From assembly GCA_900299005.1 (NCBI GenBank), contig OMID01000067.1, forward strand, positions 1-64,000: a stretch of DNA of 64,000 nt. The letters are read 5' to 3'. Of the stretch, positions 16,468 to 25,079 are shown one piece after another. The number at the start of each line of letters is the position of its first letter. Within the stretch, counting starts at the first letter, position 1. Below the pieces are notes generated by a model. The model saw only the letters and a list, made by a program, of their open reading frames with translations, was not told the DNA's origin and searched no databases. Source of the stretch: Oxalobacteraceae bacterium. Its GTDB lineage: Bacteria > Pseudomonadota > Gammaproteobacteria > Burkholderiales > Burkholderiaceae_D. A program made the translations under genes and the position numbers.

Positions 16468-18351
16468 ATGACGTGTTCTTTTTCTTTTGTGTCAGGCAGT
16501 CGGTCGCTGTCACGCATGTATGCAAACTTTGTGGATCAGCCAAGGCTGGTGAGCCGCTGCGTGCATAGTTTTTCAGCTCTCCTGACTTCGACTTTGTGTG
16601 CCGCGGCCCTGGCAGCGCCGGCCAGTTGGACGGGTGACCTGACACCGATCGCCGAGAGCGACTGGAACCGCGAGCGCGCAGCGCATCTGCTGGAGCGCAC
16701 CGGTTTTGGCGCGACGCCGGAGGAGATCGAGCGCTTTGCCCGCCTGACGCCACGGCAGGCCGTGCGCCAGCTGGTGCGCTACCAGCAGATTGCCAACCCC
16801 CTGCCGCCGTTCGAAGATTCGGGGGCTTTCGATCCGGGCCTGGAGCCCTTCGCGCCATCCCGACCGGCGGCTACCGAGCAGGCGCGTGATACCGGAGAAG
16901 CCCTCGGCGTGAAGGTCAAGCCGGAGGGGAACCGGCGCATCCAGCAGGTCGCTGACCGCTACTTGTACTGGCTACGGGCGACCAAATTGGAAAGCCAGCG
17001 CGTTGCCTATTGGTGGGCGAACCGCATGCTCACGACGCGTCGCCCGCTGGAAGAAAAAATGACACTCTTCTGGCACGGGCATTTCGCGACGGGCGATGAA
17101 AAAGTCCGCGACTACCGCAAGATGCTCAAGCAAAACGAGATGCTGCGCGCGAAAGCGACGGGTAATTTTCGTGATCTGCTGATCTCTGTTGCCAAGGACC
17201 CGGCGATGCTGGCCTATCTTGATGCGGCAGTCAATGTGAAAGGCGCACCCAACGAGAATTTCGCCCGTGAGATCATGGAATTATTCACCATGGGCGTGGG
17301 CAATTACACAGAAGAAGACATCCGTGAAGCGGCACGCGCTTTCACTGGCTGGAATTTCAATGGCTTGAAATTCGTCATGAACCCCGCACAGCATGATGCA
17401 GGCCTCAAGACCGTGCTCGGCCAGACGGGTCATTTCGATGGCGTTCAGGTCATTGACATCATCCTCTCCAAACCCGTCACTGCAGAATTTGTCGCTACCA
17501 AAATCTACCGATACTTTGTGCGAGAAGAAGTCTCTCCGGAGCTGCGCGTGAAACTCGGTAAGCTCTTGCGCGATTCGCGTTACGAGATCGCGCCCTTTCT
17601 CGAAACCGTTTTTGGCGCCAGAGACTTCTACAGCGACGCTGCTGTGGGCACGCATATCAAATCGCCGGTCGAGCTAGTCATTTCCACTTACCGCAAGATG
17701 GGTCTCAAGGAAGTGCCTGGCATCCCTGATTTCAATGACCTGACCGACTCCATGGGGCAGAAGTTGCTGTTCCCGCCGAACGTTGCGGGCTGGGCCAGCG
17801 GTCGTAGCTGGATCACGCCGGGCCTGCTGCTTTTGAGAGGTAATTTTGTGTATGACACCGTGTTCCCGGCGATCGACTTTGTGCCTCTGGATCGCGTGCC
17901 CGGGAGCCAGTACCAGATCATCTCGGTTGCCGAGCAGCTGGCGCTGGGCAGGGACGTCACCACGGCCACCAAGCCCGAGGGCAAGGAGATGAGTTCGATG
18001 TCGATGATGTCGGCTGATCGAGACGAAGATTTCAACACCCGCCTTGCCAGTTACCACGCGTGGCGTAAGGCGATAGAAAAGGTGAAGCCCATCCCGCGCG
18101 CACCAGCACGACTGGATTTGTCGGCGATGGTGCGCTCAGCGGGTTGCAAGACCGCACAAGATGCGATTGATCATCTGATGACGCGCTTCATCTCCACCCC
18201 AGTCGAATCAGGTGTTCGTGAAAAAATCGCCGAACTGCTCGCCTCAGATCTCGGCACGCACGACCTCAAGGCAGCCGACACCTACATGGAAGACGCGCTG
18301 CGCAATGCGCTGCATGTGATCCTGTCGCTACCGGCTTATCAACTCGGATAA
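16468..18351 (+). CDS. DUF1800 domain-containing exported protein
   Basis: A 627-residue protein of the DUF1800 family. Seen: an N-terminal signal-like segment ('FSALLTSTLCAAALAAPA'), the family entry motif 'HLLERTGFGATPEEIERFA', then 'RMLTTRRPLEEKMTLFWHGHFATG', 'NENFAREIMELFTMGVGNYTEEDIREAARAFTGW' and 'FPPNVAGWASGRSWI'. An in-frame ATG at 16516 is an alternative start; neither start has a strong ribosome site. The biochemical role of DUF1800 is not established, but it almost always precedes a DUF1501 protein, as here, 18 bp downstream. The pair is thought to work in the periplasm or at the surface. Confidence 0.88.
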   Translation: MTCSFSFVSGSRSLSRMYANFVDQPRLVSRCVHSFSALLTSTLCAAALAAPASWTGDLTPIAESDWNRERAAHLLERTGFGATPEEIERFARLTPRQAVRQLVRYQQIANPLPPFEDSGAFDPGLEPFAPSRPAATEQARDTGEALGVKVKPEGNRRIQQVADRYLYWLRATKLESQRVAYWWANRMLTTRRPLEEKMTLFWHGHFATGDEKVRDYRKMLKQNEMLRAKATGNFRDLLISVAKDPAMLAYLDAAVNVKGAPNENFAREIMELFTMGVGNYTEEDIREAARAFTGWNFNGLKFVMNPAQHDAGLKTVLGQTGHFDGVQVIDIILSKPVTAEFVATKIYRYFVREEVSPELRVKLGKLLRDSRYEIAPFLETVFGARDFYSDAAVGTHIKSPVELVISTYRKMGLKEVPGIPDFNDLTDSMGQKLLFPPNVAGWASGRSWITPGLLLLRGNFVYDTVFPAIDFVPLDRVPGSQYQIISVAEQLALGRDVTTATKPEGKEMSSMSMMSADRDEDFNTRLASYHAWRKAIEKVKPIPRAPARLDLSAMVRSAGCKTAQDAIDHLMTRFISTPVESGVREKIAELLASDLGTHDLKAADTYMEDALRNALHVILSLPAYQLG

Positions 18352-18369
18352 CCATAGAAAAGATCAGGC

Positions 18370-19581
18370 ATGACGCATACCTCACGACACCACACCAATT
18401 TCACTCGCAGACAGCTGCTGGGCGCACTTGCCGGGGCGGGGCTGACCGCCGGGCTGCCGTGGATGCCGGCGCATGCGGCTGCAGATAGCTCACGACGAAT
18501 TCTGGTGGTCATGGAGCTCTCTGGCGCGAACGACGGACTCAACACGCTGGTGCCCTACGCAGATGACGCGTACTACCGCCTGCGTCCTACCCTGGGCATC
18601 AAACCCGGCAAGGTGCGCAAGATCGACGAGCGTTTCGGGTTTTCGCCCGGCATGACCGGTTTCGAGCGTCTGTACAAAGAAGGGCGAATGGCAATCGTGC
18701 ACGGCTGCGGCTATGATCAGCCCTCGTTTTCGCACTTCACCTCGGCGGATTTCTGGCGCACCGGAGTACCGAATGGTGGTGAACCCTACGGCTGGCTGGG
18801 TCGGATTGCGGATGCGATCGACCCGCAGCTCACGCCGAATTTCGTGGTCAATATCGATGAACGGCAATCACTGGCAGTACGCTCGGCTCGTCATGTGCCC
18901 GTGGTGTTCGATGATCCCGAGCGGTTCATGCGCAAGGGCCTGATGAATAGCCGGCCATTACTCGACACGCCCGTTGCCGGCAATCAGGCCAATGCCTCCC
19001 AGCAGTTTCTGGATGAAGTCGCCAGCAGTGCGCGGCAGGCATCCACCCTGGTGCGCGCTGCCTGGGAATCTTACAAGACGCCCGTTGATTACGGCATTCA
19101 GTCGGTTGACCTGCCCAAAGTCGCTGCGATGATTCATGCGAATCTGCCAACACGGCTGTTTTACGTCAGCTATCGGCACAATGCATTCGACACGCATGTC
19201 CAGCAGGCAGAACCGCATCAGCGTCTGCTGACCTATGTGTCTGACGCCATCGCGGGCTTCATGAAAGATCTCGAGCGTATTGGTCGCGCAGATGATGTGA
19301 CCTTGCTCGCCTTCTCGGAATTCGGCCGTCGCGCGGCGGAGAACACCAGCCTGGGTACCGACCATGGCACCGCCAACCACATGTACGTCATCGGCAAGCA
19401 GGTGAAGGGCGGCCATTATGGCGCTTTCCCCTCGCTGACCGATCTGGATGAGGGCGGCAACCTTAAATACACTACGGATTTCCGCCGCGTGTACGCGACC
19501 CTGATCGAGGGCTGGCTAAAGCACCCCGACAGCAAGGGCCTGCTTTCTGGCGAGTTCAACACCTTCCCGATATTTGGATGA
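18370..19581 (+). CDS. DUF1501 domain-containing protein with Tat signal
   Basis: A 403-residue protein of the DUF1501 family, related to the sulfatase/alkaline-phosphatase fold. The N-terminus has a twin-arginine signal: 'FTRRQLLGALAGAGLTAGL' with Arg13-Arg14 and a cleavable 'MPAHAAA' end, so the folded protein should be exported by Tat. Family motifs seen: 'LVVMELSGANDGLNTLVPYADDAYYRLRP', 'DQPSFSHFTSADFWRTG', 'LLAFSEFGRRAAENTSLGTDHGTANHMYVIGKQVKGGHYG'. It is partner to the DUF1800 gene upstream. Activity is not known for the family. Confidence 0.88.
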   Translation: MTHTSRHHTNFTRRQLLGALAGAGLTAGLPWMPAHAAADSSRRILVVMELSGANDGLNTLVPYADDAYYRLRPTLGIKPGKVRKIDERFGFSPGMTGFERLYKEGRMAIVHGCGYDQPSFSHFTSADFWRTGVPNGGEPYGWLGRIADAIDPQLTPNFVVNIDERQSLAVRSARHVPVVFDDPERFMRKGLMNSRPLLDTPVAGNQANASQQFLDEVASSARQASTLVRAAWESYKTPVDYGIQSVDLPKVAAMIHANLPTRLFYVSYRHNAFDTHVQQAEPHQRLLTYVSDAIAGFMKDLERIGRADDVTLLAFSEFGRRAAENTSLGTDHGTANHMYVIGKQVKGGHYGAFPSLTDLDEGGNLKYTTDFRRVYATLIEGWLKHPDSKGLLSGEFNTFPIFG

Positions 19582-19584
19582 ACC

Positions 19585-20511
19585 ATGGCTGCGCATTTCG
19601 ATCTTCCGGACATCAAGCTCTTTGTCAACATCGCTGAGGCCAACAGCCTCACGCGTGGTGCGGAACGATCGCATATGTCGTTACCGGCAGCGTCCATACG
19701 CATCAAAAATCTGGAAGAAGGTCTGGGGGTCAAGCTGCTGTATCGCACCAGCCAGGGCGTGACGTTGACGCCGCCGGGGCAGGCGTTCATTCACCATGCA
19801 CGTCTGGTGCTGCAACAGCTGGCCGATTTGCGTGGCGACCTGGGCGAGTATGTCAAGGGCACTCGTGGCCATGTGCGGATTTTTGCAAACACCACTGCCA
19901 TGGCCGAGTTCCTGCCAGCCTTGCTCCCGCGATTTCTCGCCTCGCATCCCGATGTGAACATCGATCTCAAGGAACGACTCTCGCATGACATCGTGCGTGC
20001 CGTCTCCGAGGGCAAGGTGGACGTCGGTATCCTGGCTGGCAATGTGCGTGCCGAGGGGCTGGAGACCCTACCGTTCCGCGAAGACCGACTGGTGTTGGTG
20101 ACATCGCCATCGCACCCCTTGGCTGATCGTGTCCGAATCGATTTCAGCGAAGCATTGAGTCATGATTTTGTCGGCATGATCGAGGCCAGCGCGATCCATG
20201 CTTTCCTGGCACAGGCGGCAAACAGTCTGAACCGCCCGATCAAGATCCGCATACAAGTCGGTAATTTCGAAACTGCCTGTCGGATGATTGAATCCAATGT
20301 GGGCATTGGTGTTGTCCCATACTCTGCTGCCAGCCGCCACGCGAAGTCGCTGGACATACGCATGGTGGAATTGAGCGATGAGTGGGCGGTGCGCAAGCTC
20401 CAGATCTGCGTGCGCAGTCTTCAATCGCTACCCATGTTTGCGCGCGAACTCGTCGAATTGCTGGTGGCCGAAAGCAGGACAGGGACAGGCTTGCTGGACA
20501 CCGTATCCTGA
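19585..20511 (+). CDS. LysR-family transcriptional regulator
   Basis: A 308-residue LysR-type regulator with an N-terminal winged helix-turn-helix (residues about 5-62: 'DIKLFVNIAEANSLTRGAERSHMSLPAASIRIKNLEE') and a periplasmic-binding-like effector domain (about 92-295). It starts 3 bp after the DUF1501 stop and reads the same way, an unusual place for a LysR gene, which is more often divergent from its target. It may be co-transcribed with the DUF1800/DUF1501 pair, or may control the acyl-CoA dehydrogenase unit that begins 379 bp downstream. Effector unknown. Confidence 0.9.
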   Translation: MAAHFDLPDIKLFVNIAEANSLTRGAERSHMSLPAASIRIKNLEEGLGVKLLYRTSQGVTLTPPGQAFIHHARLVLQQLADLRGDLGEYVKGTRGHVRIFANTTAMAEFLPALLPRFLASHPDVNIDLKERLSHDIVRAVSEGKVDVGILAGNVRAEGLETLPFREDRLVLVTSPSHPLADRVRIDFSEALSHDFVGMIEASAIHAFLAQAANSLNRPIKIRIQVGNFETACRMIESNVGIGVVPYSAASRHAKSLDIRMVELSDEWAVRKLQICVRSLQSLPMFARELVELLVAESRTGTGLLDTVS

Positions 20512-20610
20512 TCGTCCTCGGAGCTTGCTACGCCATCAACGGCGCTGATGTCTGCGCGCTGATTCCCGCGAGGTCTGTCTTGAAGTTCGGAGTGAATTCA
20601 GGGGCACGTC

Positions 20611-20715
20611 AGCGCTTCATTAAACAGCGCAAGATTTCTCCATTGGGAAATAGCGCCAAGCCTTTGAACTGACAGGCGCCCGCGTCGCATAGCGATGCTG
20701 GATCGCCATAACATG
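20611..20715 (-). repeat. Dispersed ~100-bp intergenic repeat, copy B
   Basis: Minus-strand copy of the repeat seen at 12.2, 45.4 and 54.1 kb. Read on the minus strand it runs from TTATGGCGATCCAGC to TGTTTAATGAAGCGCT with the core TTTCCCAATGGAGAAATCTTGC. Copies A and B agree over most of their length. The minus-strand frame reads C.AGACQ.KGL.LFPNGEILR without a start codon. Confidence 0.75.
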
Positions 20716-20783
20716 GGGTTTCCGTCGTCTCCTTAATTCCCCTCGAAGTCCCGGTTACAAATATCTGAATTGTTCACCCTGTT

Positions 20784-20811
20784 GGTATAAGTCACACTTT
20801 GCGGTGTGACT
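20784..20811 (+). promoter_or_regulatory. Extended -10 and 8-bp palindrome (putative operator)
   Basis: TGGTATAAG resembles an extended -10 (TGnTATAAT, hexamer at 20786-20791). It overlaps the perfect inverted repeat AGTCACAC-TTTGCG-GTGTGACT at 20790-20811. A palindrome just at the presumed start site, about 80 bp before the acyl-CoA dehydrogenase start, is what a repressor site would look like. No -35 is evident. Confidence 0.45.
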
Positions 20812-20890
20812 GTCTCTGCTGCATGGCAGCATGCGTTAGCGTGTTTCAGGTTGATATCCACGCGTGCCTCATCTTCCAACAGGACTCTCC

Positions 20891-22051
20891 ATGTCAGTCT
20901 CAAGTAGCGATCATCAGGACATTCGCGATGCGATACGCGATCTGTGCGCAGCGTTCCCTGCCGACTATTTTCGTCAGGTGGATGAAGAGCGTGCCTACCC
21001 CGAGGCCTTTGTCGATGCGCTGACTCAGGCCGGGTGGCTGGCCGCGCTGATACCCGTAGAGTATGGTGGTTCAGGCCTCGGCATGGTCGAAGCGTCGGTG
21101 ATCATGGAAGAGATCAACCGCAACGGAGGCAACTCCGGAGCCTGCCACGGCCAGATGTACAACATGGGTACGCTGCTGCGCCACGGCTCGAGTGCGCAAA
21201 AGAACTTTTATCTTCCCAAAATTGCCAGCGGCGAGTTGCGACTGCAGTCGATGGGGGTCACCGAGCCGACCACGGGAACCGACACGACCAAGATCAAGAC
21301 CACGGCGGTAAAAAAAGGGGATCGCTATGTGGTGAATGGTCAGAAAGTCTGGATCTCGCGCATTCAGCACTCTGATCTCATGATTCTGCTGGCACGCACG
21401 ACACCACTGGCAGAGGTTACGAAAAAATCCGAGGGTATGTCGATATTCATCGTTGACCTGCGCGACTCGATCGGCAACGGTATGGAAGTTCGACCGATCC
21501 GCAACATGGTCAATCACGAGACCAATGAACTCTTTTTCGAAAATCTGGAAATCCCCGCCGAGAACCTGATCGGTGAGGAGGGCAAAGGGTTCAAATACAT
21601 TCTTGACGGGCTCAACGCCGAACGAGCGTTGATTGCGGCCGAGTGCATTGGCGACGGTTACTGGTTCATCGACAAGGTGACCAAGTACGTCAATGAACGC
21701 GTAGTCTTTGGTCGCCCTATCGGTCAGAACCAGGGCGTGCAATTCCCGATCGCGAAAGCCTATGTGAATATCGAAGCGGCCAGCCTGATGCGCTACAAGG
21801 CCTGTGAGCTTTTTGATGCCGGCAAACCTTGCGGCGCCGAGGCCAACATGGCGAAGATGCTGGCGGCAGACGCCTCGTGGGAAGCCGCCAACGCCTGTCT
21901 GCAATATCACGGTGGCTTCGGTTTCGCGGCCGAGTATGACGTTGAGCGCAAATTCCGCGAGACGCGGCTGTATCAGGTCGCACCTATCTCAACCAATCTC
22001 ATCCTTTCTTACGTCGCTGAGCATATCCTGGGTATGCCGCGCTCTTTCTAG
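20891..22051 (+). CDS. Acyl-CoA dehydrogenase family protein
   Basis: A 386-residue FAD-dependent acyl-CoA dehydrogenase; the start at 20891 follows AGGA at a good distance. Seen: the alpha domain, the central 'LRLQSMGVTEPTTGTDTTKIKT' beta-domain FAD motif and C-terminal 'CLQYHGGFGFAAEYDVERKFRETRLYQ'. The usual catalytic Glu in the C-terminal 'YEGT' motif is missing (here 'YQVAPIS'). Instead Glu244 in 'LNAERALIAAE' matches the alternative base position of isovaleryl-CoA and long-chain dehydrogenases, so it is likely active. Substrate may be a branched or modified acyl-CoA. The MmgE/PrpD gene follows after 16 bp. Confidence 0.88.
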   Translation: MSVSSSDHQDIRDAIRDLCAAFPADYFRQVDEERAYPEAFVDALTQAGWLAALIPVEYGGSGLGMVEASVIMEEINRNGGNSGACHGQMYNMGTLLRHGSSAQKNFYLPKIASGELRLQSMGVTEPTTGTDTTKIKTTAVKKGDRYVVNGQKVWISRIQHSDLMILLARTTPLAEVTKKSEGMSIFIVDLRDSIGNGMEVRPIRNMVNHETNELFFENLEIPAENLIGEEGKGFKYILDGLNAERALIAAECIGDGYWFIDKVTKYVNERVVFGRPIGQNQGVQFPIAKAYVNIEAASLMRYKACELFDAGKPCGAEANMAKMLAADASWEAANACLQYHGGFGFAAEYDVERKFRETRLYQVAPISTNLILSYVAEHILGMPRSF

Positions 22052-22067
22052 TCCACCGGAGGACGTC

Positions 22068-23447
22068 ATGAAGACCACTGTCACGCCCAGTGCACAGCTC
22101 GCTGATTTTGTCGCCGAACTGACCTACGACGATATTCCGGTCGAGGTGATGCGGCGGGCGGAGGATTTGTTCCTCGACTGGTTTGGCTCCGCACTGGCGG
22201 GCAAAGTTGGTCGTCCGGTACAGGCTATTGAGGCGTTTGCACGCGAGATGGGACCACCGCAGGGTCGCGCGGAGGTGCTGATCACTCGGCGCAAGACATC
22301 ACCCCTGTTTGCCGCAATGATCAACGGCGCATCGTCTCACTACATCGAGCAGGATGATGTGCACAATGGGTCGGTGTTTCATCCGGCGGCAGTGATTTTC
22401 CCTGCGGTGCTGGCAGTGGCGCAAGATCGTGGGTTGGGAGGCAAGGCGATGATGACCGCAGCGGTCGCCGGGTACGAGGCGGGGATACGCATCGGCGAAT
22501 TCATGGGCCGTTCGCATTACAAGGTTTTCCACACCACGGGTACGGTCGGCACGGTGGCCGCAGCGGTGGCGGTGGGTAACCTGATCAATCTCACCCCGGA
22601 AAAAATGCAGCATGCGATCGGCTCCGCGGGCACGCAAGCCGCGGGTCTGTGGGAATTTTTGAAGGATGCGGCGGACTCCAAGCAGCTCCACACGGCCAAG
22701 GCAGCGGCAGACGGCCTGATGGCTGCTGTACTGGCTGAGAAAGGCTTCACAGGTGCAAAACAGGTACTGGAAGGTGCCAAGGGAATGGCGGCCGGCATGT
22801 CGCAGGATGCCCATGTCGGGTGCCTGACCGATCGGCTGGGTGAGCGCTGGGCGACGATCGAGACCTCGTTCAAATTCCATGCCTCGTGTCGTCATACCCA
22901 CCCGGCCGCGGATGCCTTATTGCAGCTCATGCAGCAGCATGGCCTCAAGGCGGACCAGATTGCATCGGTGACGACGCATGTTCACCAGGGCGCGCTTGAT
23001 GTGTTGGGTCCGGTCGTAGATCCACGAACCGTGCATCAGGCAAAATTCTCCATGGGGACGGTGCTCGGGCTGATCGCCGAGTATGGCAAGGCAGGCGTGA
23101 CCGAATTTGAGCAATGCTTTCGCGAGACCCGCGTGCAGGATTTTCGCCAGCGCGTCAGCATGGCGCTCGATTCCGAGGTCGATGGGGCATATCCTGCGCG
23201 CTGGATCGGCAAGGTCACGGTGAAGACCGTGGATGGACGCGAACTCACTGGGCGGGTCGATGAACCCAAGGGTGATCCCGGCAACACCTTGTCACGCGCC
23301 GAGCTGGAGGCCAAGGCGATATCGCTGGCAGCGTTTGCTGGTGCGGCCACGGCAGCGGAGATGCGTTCGACCATGGATAGCATCTGGGCGATCGCAAACT
23401 GCAAGACGGTAACGGATCTGCTGCCGCCGTGGTCTCAGGATATCTGA
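22068..23447 (+). CDS. MmgE/PrpD family protein
   Basis: A 459-residue member of the MmgE/PrpD family, which includes 2-methylcitrate dehydratase (methylcitrate cycle) and related dehydratases and isomerases such as cis-aconitate decarboxylase. The start at 22068 is preceded by CCGGAGGA, a strong ribosome site; the frame stays open far upstream inside the previous gene, which is a shadow. Seen: 'DLFLDWFGSALAGKVGRPVQAIEAF', 'NGASSHYIEQDDVHNGSVFHPAAVIFPAVLA', 'AVAAGYEAGIRIGE' type helices and 'FKFHASCRHTHPAADALLQL' near the C-terminal lid. prpB and prpC are absent here, so I do not call it PrpD. Pairing with the acyl-CoA dehydrogenase suggests an organic-acid or acyl-CoA pathway. Confidence 0.87.
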   Translation: MKTTVTPSAQLADFVAELTYDDIPVEVMRRAEDLFLDWFGSALAGKVGRPVQAIEAFAREMGPPQGRAEVLITRRKTSPLFAAMINGASSHYIEQDDVHNGSVFHPAAVIFPAVLAVAQDRGLGGKAMMTAAVAGYEAGIRIGEFMGRSHYKVFHTTGTVGTVAAAVAVGNLINLTPEKMQHAIGSAGTQAAGLWEFLKDAADSKQLHTAKAAADGLMAAVLAEKGFTGAKQVLEGAKGMAAGMSQDAHVGCLTDRLGERWATIETSFKFHASCRHTHPAADALLQLMQQHGLKADQIASVTTHVHQGALDVLGPVVDPRTVHQAKFSMGTVLGLIAEYGKAGVTEFEQCFRETRVQDFRQRVSMALDSEVDGAYPARWIGKVTVKTVDGRELTGRVDEPKGDPGNTLSRAELEAKAISLAAFAGAATAAEMRSTMDSIWAIANCKTVTDLLPPWSQDI

Positions 23448-23472
23448 GGCGACTTCACGGCCTTGTTCGGGT

Positions 23473-24450
23473 TCAGGTTCCAACCAGCACGCGTTCGACA
23501 AACAGCGCCAGCCCGACGACCAGCACCACCGCAGACACACTGCGTACCACGCGGGACTCATGCGCTGTTTTCCGCAGTTGCATCAATAAGGGCACGGCAA
23601 TCAGGACGGCGACCAGTTGCCCTGCCTCGACACCCAGATTGAAATTGAGCAGCGACCAGATCAGGCTGTCTTTGGGCAGCCCGATCTCTTTGAGCACGGA
23701 AGAGAAGCCAAAACCGTGAACCAGACCGAACAGGAAGCTGACCTGCCATCGATGGGACACGGCCAAGCGCGGGAACAGATTTTCAAAGGCGACATACGCA
23801 ATGGATAGCGCGATCACCGCTTCCACCAGCGTCGACGGCAGGGTGATGATATCGAGGGCAGCAGCCCCCAGCGTGATGCTGTGTGCCACCGTGAAGGCGG
23901 TGATGATCTTGAGCAGCGAGACCAGATTGCCACCGCAGAGAATCAGCGCCAGCAGAAACAGCAGATGATCGTAGCCGGTGGCGATGTGCTCAATACCGAG
24001 CAAGAAAAAACTGGCCGCGCCCTGTGGGGGCTGCGCGCCTGCCAAAGAGAGGCGTGCTTCGCGCTCCGTGGCTGAAAAATTCAGTGAACTGCTCCCACCG
24101 TCCCAGGTCAGCACGGCGATGACATGATGCTTCTCGCCGAGAGAATCGGCCATGTCATCGCGGACAACGAGCTCCTTTGGCGAGGCAGGGCACTGGTAAT
24201 CCACCTGCATGCCCTGAGGTTCGGAGGCAAGGCAAGGCTGACCATCGGCGGTGACGCTGACTTTTTCTCGAATCAGACGAACAAGCGAGGCATCATCCGC
24301 CGAGCCGGTCGTCGGCGTGAAACGGTAGCTGACCTCGGCACCATCAATGCTGATTGCAGCAAAGCCGGTCGCATCGCCCGAGTGAGCGAGTGCTAGCGGC
24401 GAGGCCAGAATCGCCAGCAGCCCCAGCAAGACACCGAGCCCGTGTCTCAT
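23473..24450 (-). CDS. HupE/UreJ-like membrane protein
   Basis: A 325-residue protein with a Sec signal ('LGVLLGLLAILASPLALAHS'), a periplasmic N-terminal domain of about 150 residues and a C-terminal HupE/UreJ_2 membrane domain with 6 or so helices. The domain motifs 'GIEHIATGYDHLLFLLALIL', 'KIITAFTVAHSITL' and 'FLFGLVHGFGFSSVL' are clear; the conserved His and Asp residues are those proposed to handle nickel or other metals. Its ATG overlaps the TGA of the DUF4340 gene (ATGA at 24447-24450), so it is translationally coupled to the Gld-like ABC operon. That link with an ABC exporter is the interesting part; substrate unproven. Confidence 0.85.
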   Translation of the reverse strand: MRHGLGVLLGLLAILASPLALAHSGDATGFAAISIDGAEVSYRFTPTTGSADDASLVRLIREKVSVTADGQPCLASEPQGMQVDYQCPASPKELVVRDDMADSLGEKHHVIAVLTWDGGSSSLNFSATEREARLSLAGAQPPQGAASFFLLGIEHIATGYDHLLFLLALILCGGNLVSLLKIITAFTVAHSITLGAAALDIITLPSTLVEAVIALSIAYVAFENLFPRLAVSHRWQVSFLFGLVHGFGFSSVLKEIGLPKDSLIWSLLNFNLGVEAGQLVAVLIAVPLLMQLRKTAHESRVVRSVSAVVLVVGLALFVERVLVGT

Positions 24451-25079
24451 TTTTTATGGACAGCGACACCTTCTGATGCGGACGAAGGCGGCATCATGGG
24501 TGCCGGATTTTTGCTCACCGCATCGATCATGGCCATCAGGCTCGTGATCTGGTACTCGGCGATGGTCACGGCCTCCTTCGCACCGACGGGAAGCACATAG
24601 CGGCTGTAGCCATCGGGGCTGACGATGCCGATTGCAAAGCGTGCGATCGGATCGGTTTTCCCGGGCTGATAGACCATCACAAGAATATCGGGCCGGCTGA
24701 CGCCATATTCATCGCTTCCCGGCTGCAGAGGAATTGGCTGCTCCTTCTGGGTACGGCTGAACATGGTAATGGCCTCTGCAATCGTGTTAGCCGAGAGAGG
24801 GTCAGCACGGTGCGCATGCGCTCGGGCATCACGCGCATCTTGCTGGCCGTGATAAAACCATGTGCCTTTATCATCGTGCTCAAAACGGTGTAACTGACCT
24901 TTGCGCAGGATCTCGATAGCGCCTATCTGGTCAAGCGGAACCGGTATCAAAAATTTGTCCGAGTGACCAGACGGCACCTCAATGGTGCTCGACAATTGGC
25001 GCTCTTTGAAGAAAATGATCGTTGCCAGCACGCCCACGGCAATCCAGAGCGCGACCAGCTTGTTTCTGCGGCTGCTCAT
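24447..25079 (-). CDS. DUF4340 domain-containing protein
   Basis: A 210-residue protein with one N-terminal membrane helix ('KLVALWIAVGVLATIIFF') and a periplasmic domain of DUF4340 type ('IPVPLDQIGAIEILRKGQLHRFEHDDKGTWFYHG', 'FAIGIVSPDGYSRYVLPVG'). The start at 25079 is chosen because its ATG overlaps the TGA of the upstream GldG-like gene (ATGA). DUF4340 proteins commonly sit beside GldG-like proteins in ABC operons, as here. The role is unknown; a structural or accessory part of the exporter is likely. It has no enzyme motif. Confidence 0.8.
   Translation of the reverse strand: MSSRRNKLVALWIAVGVLATIIFFKERQLSSTIEVPSGHSDKFLIPVPLDQIGAIEILRKGQLHRFEHDDKGTWFYHGQQDARDARAHAHRADPLSANTIAEAITMFSRTQKEQPIPLQPGSDEYGVSRPDILVMVYQPGKTDPIARFAIGIVSPDGYSRYVLPVGAKEAVTIAEYQITSLMAMIDAVSKNPAPMMPPSSASEGVAVHKK

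Larger units (their letters stand above)
20512..20890. other. Intergenic region holding a repeat copy and a putative operator
   Basis: This 379-bp gap before the acyl-CoA dehydrogenase has no gene. It contains copy B of the dispersed repeat (20611-20715) and an extended -10 with an adjacent palindrome (20784-20811). Confidence 0.7.

Noticed and set aside
16183-16517. Minus-strand short frames as a decayed gene
   Set aside because: Two overlapping frames look faintly protein-like but show no motif, ribosome site or partner.
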